Source: Taeniopygia guttata
Taxonomy: Eukaryota > Chordata > Aves > Passeriformes > Estrildidae
DNA: 64,000 bases
Assembly: GCF_048771995.1 (NCBI RefSeq)
Contig: NC_133026.1
Span: 150,497,001 to 150,561,000 of the forward strand
Direction of reading: 5' to 3'
In this document: in pieces, positions 46,239 to 55,542 of the stretch
Position numbering within the stretch: the stretch's first letter is position 1
Layout of the letters: the number at the start of each line of letters is the position of its first letter
Translations under genes and position numbers: made by a program
Notes under the pieces: model-generated
What the model saw: the letters and a program-made list of their open reading frames with translations, nothing else
What the model was told of the DNA's origin: nothing
Database searches by the model: none

Positions 46239-49200
46239 TCAGTGGCTGCCCTGACTCAGTTCCTGGAAGAGTTGGTGCAGCCGTTCCGTCACGGCCACCT
46301 GGGAATGGGAACAAGAGGGGTCAGGGAGCAGCTCCGTGGTGGCTTTGCTCAGGCCACCAAATCCAGTGGCATTCCCAGGTGTGTGCCAGTGGGACGTGGG
46401 AAGCGCTGGACATACCGGGTAGGGCTGTGGCTCGTGGAGGCGGCGGTGAGCGGGGCTGAGCAGGTTGAGGGACACCTGGGCGTGGGTCCTCACCTCGGGC
46501 AGGCTGGGCAGGGGCTCACAAACCTGCAGGGATGGAGATCCATGTGGGAAGATCCATGTGGGAAGCCACCACCCAGCACCAATCCCAACGAGCCACCACA
46601 TCCGGGCTGGCACCAGAGTTGTTGGCACATCTCAGAAGCCACCACCGCCCTTGATCCATCATCCAACGTGGAAGAGGAGATGGGACCACCCCTGACCTGG
46701 CCATCCCTGAAGTAGGTGCGGTGGAGGAGCTCCACGGTGGTGGGAATGACCTTGGTGGTCTCCCCAAGCCGCCCCAGGACACGGATCCCCAGCTCCTGCC
46801 CCGCGCTGGGGGACGGCTCCTCTTCCAGGGCCATCAGGTCCATGAAGGGGTGGCCTGCCAGGAGGACATCAGCGATGGAATGATGGGGCAGGAGATTCCC
46901 CCCAGGACACTGGGAAGGGTCTCCAGACTCACCAGCAGCGTCATAGAGCCGATAGATGGTCTTCATCCCCGGGATTGTCATCTTCTCCTCATCCTCCGTG
47001 AGCTTCAGGCACGGGGAGCCGTTGACCTCCACCAGCTGTGGGAGAAGGGAAGGGAACCGTGACCCCTCTGGGGAGGCAACTGATGCAAATCAGCTGAAAA
47101 AAGACAATTAAAAAACCCTAAAACCACCCCAAAGTTGGGCATTCTGCCTCCTCCTGCCTGTGGAGGACTTCTGGTGGGCAAAGAATTGGCCATGACCCAG
47201 CACTGGCACCTGGAATTTCCCCGTGTCCTGGGCTGATCCCACAACAGGAAAATGGGAATTCTGCCCCTCTGCCCAGCTCAGGTGAGGCCCCACCTGCAGA
47301 GCTGCTCCAGCCCTGGGGTCCAACATCACGAACACGTGGAACTGCTGGAGCAGGACCAAAGGAGGCCACGGAGATGCTCCAAGGGCTGGAGCCCCTCTGC
47401 TCTGGAGCCAGGCTGAGAGAGATGGGAATGTCCAGCCTGGAGAAGGCTCCAGGGAGAGCTCAGAACCCCTTCCAGTGCCTGAAGGAGCTCCAGGAGAGCT
47501 GGAGAGGGACTTGGGAAAAGGGATGGAGGGACAGGACACAGGAAATGGCTTCCCACTGCCAGGAGGCAGGGCTGGATGGGATATTGGGAAGGAATTCCAC
47601 CCTGTGAGGGTGGCAAGGGGCTGGAATGGAATTCCCAGAGAATCTGTGGCTGCCCCATCCCTGAAAGTGTCCAAGGCCAGGCTGGATGGGGCTTGGAGCA
47701 ACCTGGGATAGTGGAATGTGTCCCTGCCCATGGTGGTGGAGGACCTTCAAAAACCCCTTCCAGGGGAAATTCTTTTGTGACTCCGTGACTCCAGTGGGGC
47801 TGGATGGCCATGGAGCAGGCATGGAAGTGGCTCAGTGAGGATTGGGATTATTTGGGATTTCGGCTGCCACCTTTACCTTGTAGACACAGCCCAGCGATGG
47901 CTGCAGGGGACACGTCACCAGGTTGGTCCCGATGCCGATCATGTCGATCTCGCTCCCCTGAGGCAGCCGAGAAGACAGAGACCATCAACATCCCAGCCCT
48001 GCCAGCACCAGGGACAGCCCAGGTGACATCCCAGCCCTGCCAGCACCACCCAGGTGACATCCCAGCCCTGCCAGCAGGTTCCTCACCTCCCTCCCGAACT
48101 CCTCCAGGCTCTGCTCGCTGATGTTGTTGCTGACAGCGATGGGGATGGTCCCAAACCAGGGCACCTGGAAGCTGGAAGGAGCAGGATTTGGGTACCCAGA
48201 GCCGTGAGGGCTCCCAAATTCTGGCAGGATGAGGGGCTGGGTGCAGGTGAGGGTGACAGGGATCAGTGACATCCATCCCAGAGCTGGCGTAGGACTCACT
48301 GAGCTCCGCAGGCTTGGAACACTCCCCGGATTTCCTTGGATTGCTGGGCCAGGTCCCCACTGTCCAGGCGCACTCCGATGGCCTGGTATCCCAGCTGGTG
48401 CAGTGCCAAGGCCACGGCACAGAAATTGGGCAAACCACTCCTGGCACGGGCAGGGAAAGTGTTAATGACAACTGGAACACAGATCCAAGGTGGATCCAGC
48501 ATTATTTCCAAGCCCTGCTCCAGCCAACATTCCTGCTTCAAGGGCCGCCAACGAGGAGGGACAAAGTCCTGGAGTACTCACCTCCTGACACAATAGGTGT
48601 CCAGCAATCCCTGGAAGTCACACGGAAAGGTGACAGCGTAGGACACGAAGGCGGCCAGCTCGCCCTGGTTGGCCTTGCCTGGAGGAGTCCGGAGCAGGTC
48701 ACAAACCCGCTGCAGCCAGGACACAGCCAGGCCTGCCAGATCCACGGGATCTCCTCCAGCCCGAGGCGGCAGCTCCTGCCAGGGGAATTTGTACAGCCCG
48801 TGGCATCATCCGAGGTGCCAGGAGTTTGGGAATATGGGATTTGTACAGCCCGTGGCATCATCCAGGGTGTCAGGAGTTTGGGAATATGGGATTTGCACAG
48901 CCCGTGGCATCATCCAGGGTGTCAGGAGTTTGGGAATATGGGATTTGTACGGCCCGTGGCATCATCTGAGGTGTCAGGAGTTTGGGAATATGGGATTTGT
49001 ACAGCCCGTGGCATTATCCAGGGTGTCAGGAGTGTGGGAATATGGGATTTGTACAGCCCGTGGCATCATCCAGGGTGTCAGGAGTTTGGGAACATGGGAT
49101 TTGTACAGCCTGTGGCATCATCCAGGGTGTCAGGAGTTTGGGAATATGGGATTTGTACAGCCCGTGGCATCATCCAGGGTGTCAGGAGTGTGGGAACATG

Positions 49201-52200
49201 GGATTTGTACAGCCTGTGGCATCATCCAAGGTGTCAGGAGTGTGGGAACAGGTGGAGTGTTCCATTCCCCATCCATCCTACTCTAATCCCTGTCTGCATT
49301 CCCACCCCAATCTAATCCCACATCTTCATTCCAAACCCATCCCATCTCCATCCCCCCTTACCCCGATTCCCACCACATCCCTATCCCATCTCCCTTCCAT
49401 CTCCTTCCACTCCTAACTCCATATAAACCCCATCCCTACCCCACTTCCCTCTGCCCATCCCAATCCCCATCCCAACTCCACCCAAATCCCATCTTCATCC
49501 ACATCCCATCCCCAGCCCCGCGCAATCCCTCCCCCATCCAATCCCCAGCCCTATCCCATCCCATTCCCATCCCTCTCTACATCCCCAACTCCATGAGATC
49601 CCTATCCCCACCCCTGTCCTCATCCCAAAATTCATTCCCATCCCATCCCAGGCCCTGCTCACCCGTGCCTGCACCTCCTCCAGGCTCCTGAAGGACATGA
49701 TGAAGGAGTGGGCGATGGTGCCGCGCACCGGAATTCCGTAGAGTTTTCCCGCCAGGATGTTGCTGGTGCAGTCAAAGCCTGCGAGGAGGGACAGGGGGGG
49801 ACACCCAGGTGATGGCAGGGCCACGGTGGCACCGGGCACCGTGGGGTGGGACTCACCCCCGATGTAGGAATATCTGGATGCGGAGAGGGCTCCATCCGGC
49901 CCCTGCGCGCAGCGGAGCCCCATCTCTATCAGCTTCACGTCCGGGCCGGCGAGGAGACGGAATCTGGCAGCGTTGGTGGCCACCAGGCTGGAGGACAAAG
50001 GGGACAGGTCACACAGAGCCACCACAGCCAAAGGGAAGGGGCTCCAGAGCCCTCCCTGCTTGGACAACGCCGGGATCACCGTGGGATTCAGTGGACAGGT
50101 AAATTGACCAAAGAGGACTTTGGGGGACAGGGAGATCCTAAAGGATCAGGACATCTCTCAGGAGAACCTGAGGGACAGGGAGACCTTTCAGGAGAGACCA
50201 CAGGGTGGGCTGGACATGGAAAACCCTCAGGAAAACTTAGGGGGACAGCGGGACACCCTCCAGTAGTTAAATTCAACTTGTAGAATTCCAGCAGTTGAAT
50301 TCCAGTAAGGAACTTGTGGGCTGTCCCTGGCCTCCCACATCCCTTTGGATTGGGGGGTGCTGCACTCCCTTCCCTGCCCCTCTCCATCTTCCAGGGGCTT
50401 TGGCATCATCCCCATCCCAAAATACCTGGCGTAGTTGACCAGGCACAGCAAGGTGGTCTCCAGCAGCTGCACCACCAGGAGCGGCCCCTTCACCTGCAGG
50501 AACGGCACCTGCGGGAACAGAAGCGACATCCCGGTCCCTCTGGAGCAGGGAGGAGCTGGGAAAGGCAGGAATGGGGGTCCAGGGGATCCCAGAGTCAAGG
50601 AAAAGGGAAGGCCTGGACCTGGGAGAGGTGGGATGGGCAGGAAAGGGGTTGCAGGGGGATGTTGGTGAAGGAAAAGGGGGCACAAGGGGATTGTAGTGCC
50701 AGGGAAGGGGGTGGAGGGGGATCCTATTGCCCAGGAATGAGGGTCCAGATTGTCCCTGTGCCCTGGAAAGTGGTTCCAGGGGTTCCCAGTGTGAAGAAAA
50801 AGGGGGTCACAGGGTGGAGACACCCAGGATGGCCAGGATGGGGTCCATGGTGTTGAGGAAAGGGGGAGGGTGGGAAGGTGGGAATGGGGGTCCAGGAGCT
50901 CCCAGGGTCAGGGAAAAGGGGGGCACTAGGAAAAGCAGGATTGGAGTTCCAGGGCATCCCAGGTTCAAGGAAAAAGGGAGGTCTGGGAGCTGGGATGGTC
51001 GGGAAAGACAATGGAGGGGGGTCCCACCCTGGCAAAGACGACGGAGCCCTCGGGAATGGCGGTGACGGTCACCTCGGAGGCGTCGAGGGTGGCCAGGTAG
51101 TCAAAGAAGGCATCATCTATGGTGCTGGGCAGGACAGAGCGCAGGTACGCGACGTCTGTGGGGACAGCAGGGTAACACCAGGGACAAGGGACCCGCGGGG
51201 ACACCGAGCCTCCCATGGACAGGTGAGTGACAGCAGGTGAGTGACAGCACCCCCAGCACGGAGCACGACAGGGTGGGGTGGCCCCAGTCCCCGCTGAGGG
51301 ACATCTCTGGAGGGTGTCCCAGTGTCACCCCAAGTTTCCCTGAGGGCTCTTTGTGTCCACCCGTGTCCCCTGCAGGGTCTCCCTAAGTTCATCTGAGAGA
51401 TGTCACTGTCCCTTTGAGCTGTCCTGATGCCCTGCAGTCCCCTCAAATGCTGCCCCTCTCCCCCACTGCAGTCCCCCAGGTCTCCCTGAGAGACATCCCT
51501 GTCCCCCTCAAGTCCTCTTGAGGGATTCCCCCTGGGGAATTCCCCATCCCCAGATCGCTCAGAGATGTCTCTGCCCCATTAAGTCCCCCTGGACGCTGTC
51601 CCATCCCTTCCAAGTCTCCTTGAGTTGTTCCCCCATCCTCCTCCGGGAGGAATTTCCCCTCTTCCCCCGCGTCCCTCCCACCGCTCCCCCGCTGTCCCTT
51701 CCTCACCCTCCGCCCTTTCCCCTCCTGTCCCCTGGACTCGTTCCAAAGCCTCCCTGGGAAGGTTCTCCCGTCCCTTCCTCATCCTCCCCTCGGTCCCCTC
51801 GAGTTGTTCCCCCTTCCCTCCCCTTTCCCCCTTCCCCACCACGCTTCTCCCGTCCCTTCTTCATCCTCCCCTCGGTCCCCTCGAGTTGTTCCCCCTTCCC
51901 CACCACGCTTCTCCCGTCCCTTCTTCATCCTCCCCTCGGTCCCCTCGAGTTGTTCCCCCTTCCCTCCCCTTTCCCCCTTCCCCACCACGCTTCTCCCGTC
52001 CCTTCTTCATCCTCCCCTCGGTCCCCTCGAGTTGTTCCCCCTTCCCTCCCCTTTCCCCCTTCCCCACCACGCTTCTCCCGTCCCTTCTTCATCCCCCCCT
52101 CCGTCCCCTCGAGTTGTTCCCCCTTCCCTCCCCTTTCCCCCTTCCCCACCACGCTTCTCCCGTCCCTTCCTCATCCTCCCCTCGGTCCCCTCGAGTTGTT

Positions 52201-52824
52201 CCCCCTTCTCTCCCCTTTCCCCCTTCCCTCCCCTTTCACCCTTCCCCACCACGCTTCTCCCGTCCCTTCCTCATCCTCCCCTCCGTCCCCTCGAGTTGTT
52301 CCCCCTTCCCTCCCCTTTCCCCTTTCCCCACCACCCTTCTCCGTCCCTTCCTCATCCTCCCCTCCGTCCCCTCGAGTTGTTCCCCCTTCCCTCCCCTTTC
52401 CCCCTTCCCCACCACGCTTCTCCCGTCCCTTCCTCATCCTCCCCTCGGTCCCCTCGAGTTGTTCCCCCTTCCCTCCCCTTTCCCCCTTCCCCACCACGCT
52501 TCTCCCGTCCCTTCTTCATCCTCTTCTCTGTCCCACCCTGCGTCCCGGAGCTGTCCCCTTGTCCCTCCAAGTCCCACTGGGACAGTCCCCTAGAACCCTC
52601 TCTCTTTCCCCCCTTGTCCCCCGCTGTCCCCACGCACCGGCAGCGGAGAAGCGGAAGGCTCGGAGCCCCCGCAGCCCCTCGGCCAGGCCGGCTCCGAGCG
52701 CGAAGGAGCCGCGGAAGGGCGGGCGGCGGAAGAAGAGCTCGGCGGCGGCCGGGGCTCGGTGCCGCCCGGCCCGCCAGTGCCCGTAGGCCATGGACACCTG
52801 GTACAGGTCCGCCAGCGGCGCCAT
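46239..52824 (-). CDS. NAPRT: Nicotinate phosphoribosyltransferase
   Basis: Converts nicotinic acid and PRPP to nicotinic acid mononucleotide, the first step of the Preiss-Handler route to NAD, in the cytosol. Exons in transcript order: 52824-52638, 51155-51028, 50508-50426, 49987-49857, 49778-49663, 48775-48582, 48440-48300, 48171-48087, 47957-47877, 47035-46933, 46854-46697, 46523-46416, 46298-46239. Total 1575 nt, 524 aa (human 538). Landmarks: [14 protein letters not shown] at the N-terminus, [22 protein letters not shown] with His200 (human His213), GVRLDSGDL with Arg304 (human Arg318), and [16 protein letters not shown] and KLTEDEEK in the barrel. The start matches the conserved LTDLYQ region but is about 13 residues shorter than human. 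The reading frame stays open for 1.7 kb upstream through a minisatellite. NAPRT next to EEF1D matches human 8q24.3. Intron 1 and intron 5 are filled by tandem repeats. Confidence 0.95.
47288..47795 (+). mobile_element. CR1 LINE 3' part
   Basis: About 500 bp of sense CR1 from 'ctgcagagctgctccagcc' to 'tgtgactccgtgactcc', in NAPRT intron 9, opposite in strand to the gene. Confidence 0.92.
48788..49255. repeat. Minisatellite abutting NAPRT exon 6, 52-bp unit, nine copies
   Basis: Nearly identical units (tttgtacagcccgtggcatc, then atccagggtgtcaggagttt, then gggaatatggga). The first unit starts 13 bp from the exon 6 boundary, so the splice-acceptor region of intron 5 touches the array. Confidence 0.96.
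49256..49660. repeat. Low-complexity (catccc)-rich tract in NAPRT intron 5
   Basis: C/T/A-rich sequence with many 'catcccatc' and 'ccccatccc' blocks, poor in G on the + strand. Confidence 0.75.
50540..51000. repeat. Degenerate purine-rich repeat in NAPRT intron 2
   Basis: Loosely repeated 'aggaatgggggtccagggga' and 'agggtcaaggaaaaggg' blocks. Confidence 0.7.
51700..52520. repeat. Minisatellite in NAPRT intron 1, 82-bp unit, about ten copies
   Basis: Pyrimidine-rich units carrying 'cctcgagttgttccccctt' and 'ccaccacgcttctcccgtcc', each with a CTCGAG. The 82-bp step is regular over most copies, with some shortened units. Long Pro/Ser-rich frames on the + strand are artefacts. Confidence 0.97.
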
Positions 52825-52825
52825 G

Positions 52826-52866
52826 GCGGGGCGGGGACACGGGGACAGGGGTGGGGACACGGGGAG
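52826..52866 (+). promoter_or_regulatory. Potential G-quadruplex just upstream of the NAPRT start
   Basis: Six runs of G4 separated by one to four bases on the + strand immediately upstream of the NAPRT ATG (52824-52822). Such spacing fits the classic quadruplex pattern. The G-rich strand is the template for NAPRT. Function is inferred from the pattern only. Confidence 0.6.
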
Positions 52867-52869
52867 GAG

Positions 52870-54730
52870 CGGGAGAATGAGGGGAGGGAGAGGGAAGAGC
52901 GGGGTTGGGAGCAGGAGGGGATGGCAGCGCAAGGGGACACGGGGATGGTGACGCGGGGACAGCGGGGATGGCAGCACAAGGGGACAACGGGGATGGAGAC
53001 ACGGGGACAGAGGGGTGGCAGAGCACAAGTGGACATGTGGCACAGGGATGGCAGCACAAGGAGGACACGGGGATGGCGACAAGGGGACAGCGGGGATGGC
53101 AGCACAAGGGGGACATGGGTATGGCAAGGGGACAGCAGGGATGGCAGCACAAGGGAACACAGGGATGGCAGCACAAGGGGACAGCGGGGATGGCGACAAG
53201 GGGACATGGGGATGGCAGCACAAGGGGGACACGGGGATGGAGACACGGGGACAGCGGGGATGGCAGCACCAGGGGACATGGGGATGGCTACAAGGGGACA
53301 GCGGGGATGGCAGCGCAAGGGGGACACGGGGATGGCGACACGGGGAGAGCGGGGATGGCAGCACGGGGACAGCAGGGATGGCAGCACAAGGGGACACGGG
53401 GATGGAGACACGGGGACAGCGGGTGGCAGAGCACAAGTGGACATGTGGCACAGGGATGGCAGCGCAAGGGGACACGGGGATGGAGACACGGGGACAACGG
53501 GGGTGGCAGCACAAGGGGGACACGGGGATGGCGACACGGGGACAGCGGGGATGGAGACACGGGGACAGCGGGGTGGCAGAGCACAAGTGGACACATGGCA
53601 CAGGGATGGCAGCACAAGGGGACAGCGGGGATGGCGACAAGGGGACATGGGGGATGGCAGCACAAGGGGGACACGGGGATGGTGACAAGGGGACATGGGG
53701 ATGGCAGCACAAGGGGACAGCGGGGATGGCAGCACAAGGGGACAGCGGGGATGGCAGCACAAGGGGGACACGGGGATGGAGACACGGGGACAGCAGGGAT
53801 GGAGACACGGGGACAGTGGGGATGGAGACAAGGGGACAGCGGGGATGGCGACAAGGGGACAGCGGAGATGGCGACAAGGGGACAGCGGAGATGGCGACAA
53901 GGGGACAGTGGGGGTGGCAGCACAAGGGGACACGGGGATGGAGACACGGGGAAACGGGAGACAAGGGGACACGGGAATGGCAGCAAAAGGGGACATGGGG
54001 ATGGCAACATGGGGACAGCAGCACCAGGGGGACACGGGGCAGGGTTGGTGACACAGCTGGACACACGGCATGGCAGAGCACAAGTGGACAAGTGGCACAG
54101 GGATGGCAGAACAAGGGGGGCACAGGGATGGCGACACGGGGAGAGCGGGGATGGAGACAGTGGGGATGGCAGCACAAAGGGGACACGGGCAGGGTTGGTG
54201 ACACAGCTGGACACGCGGGGTGGCAGAGCACAAGTGGACAAGTGGCGCAGGGATGGCAGCACAAGGAGGACACGGGGATGGCAGCACAAGGGGCACACGG
54301 GGCAGGGTTGGTGACACAGCTGGACACACGGCGTGGCAGAGCACAAGTGGACATGTGGCACAGGGATGGCAGCACAAGGGGGACACAGGAATGGCAGCAC
54401 AAGGGGACACGGGGATGGCAGTACACGGGGACAGCGGGAGTGGCAGCACAAGGGGGACACGGGGATGGACACACGGGGACACGGGGATGGCAGCACAAGG
54501 GGACACGGGGCAGGGTTGGTGTCACAGCAGGACACACGGGGTGGCAGAGCACAGTGGACATGTGGCACAGGGATGGCAGAACAAGGGGGAGACCGGGATA
54601 GCAGCAGAGGGAGGATCAGGGGCAGTAGGACACGGGGGACAAGGGGGAAAGGCCATCAGGGATGGCAGCACACGGGTGACACTGGGATGGTGACAGACGC
54701 AGGACATTGGGCACAGGGGATGGCAGCACA
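52870..54730. repeat. G-rich minisatellite upstream of NAPRT, about 24-bp unit
   Basis: About 1.9 kb of 'ggggatggcagcacaagggg' and 'acacggggacagcgggga' units in a higher-order pattern that also includes 'gtggcagagcacaagtggac'. It gives very long open frames on both strands: Gly/Asp/Thr-rich on +, Cys/Pro/Ser-rich on -. Confidence 0.96.
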
Positions 54731-55325
54731 TGGAGGACACGGCACAGCGATGGTGACACGACAGGAATGGGACACAGAAGGCACACGTGGCAGCAGCTGG
54801 ACCACCTACTCAGGATGGCAGCACAGGGGACAATGGCGGTGCCAGCAGTGCTCTGGGGGTGGCAGGACCCTGAGGACCTTGGACTCTGGCGCTGGGACAG
54901 ACCTCGTGTTCCCAAAGCCAGGAATGTCACTTGTCCCCTCACAGCACAGTCCCATGGAGCCTCTCCCGTGTCCCTTGGTGGCCCCAGACCTTGGACTCTG
55001 GCGCTGGGACAGACCTCGTGTTCCCAAAGTCAGGAATGTCACCTGTCCCCTTGCCAGGCCGTGCTCAGGAATGTCACCTGTGCTCTCTTCCCCAGGCTAT
55101 GCTCAGCTAAAGGGGCCTGGGCAGGGAGGCAGTGGGAAAAGAGGGATGAAATCCATCCCAAACCAGCAGTTCCTGGATGCTTCCTGGTTATTCATCCTGG
55201 TTTTTTTTTGTAGGGAGTGACTGGGGTCTCTAAACCTTGGGAAAGGTGACTGGAAACATCCCGAGACCTTCATTCCAGCCCCAAAATTCAGGTCCACCTC
55301 TTGAGATCTTTCCTTCCATGAAGGA
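54731..55325. other. NAPRT-EEF1D intergenic stretch
   Basis: Contains a short duplication: 'cttggactctggcgctggga' with about 40 following bases occurs at about 54878 and about 54990. No gene recognised. Confidence 0.6.
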
Positions 55326-55329
55326 TGGG

Positions 55330-55450
55330 GAAATCATGGAATGGTTTACACTGGAAGAAACCTTAAATGTCTCATTCCAATCCCCTGCAACAGGCAGGGA
55401 CACCCTTCCACTAGCCCCAAAATCTCCCATCAAATCCCCCCGGAGAAGCT
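55330..55450 (-). mobile_element. CR1 LINE 3' end
   Basis: Antisense CR1 tail (aatcatggaatggtttacac) just beyond the EEF1D poly(A) signal. Confidence 0.85.
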
Positions 55451-55498
55451 GCACCCGAGGGAAAAAACCCAACTCCCAGTGCACTCCCAATGTTCATC

Positions 55499-55504
55499 TT
55501 TATT
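55499..55504 (-). promoter_or_regulatory. Poly(A) signal of EEF1D
   Basis: AATAAA on the - strand, 39 bp beyond the TAG stop, giving a very short 3' UTR. Confidence 0.85.
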
Positions 55505-55542
55505 AATTCCAGGTTCAGATGAGGGGGATACAGTTTTCCCTT

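Noticed and set aside
48314-49315. 333-codon + strand frame
   Set aside because: Antisense of NAPRT exon 7 followed by the 52-bp repeat.
51518-52880. Pro/Ser-rich + strand frames of 322-422 codons
   Set aside because: They translate the 82-bp pyrimidine repeat in NAPRT intron 1 and run antisense across exon 1.
52905-54693. Long + strand frames (up to 528 codons), Gly/Asp/Thr-rich
   Set aside because: Pure translation of the 24-bp G-rich minisatellite, with equally long frames on the opposite strand.
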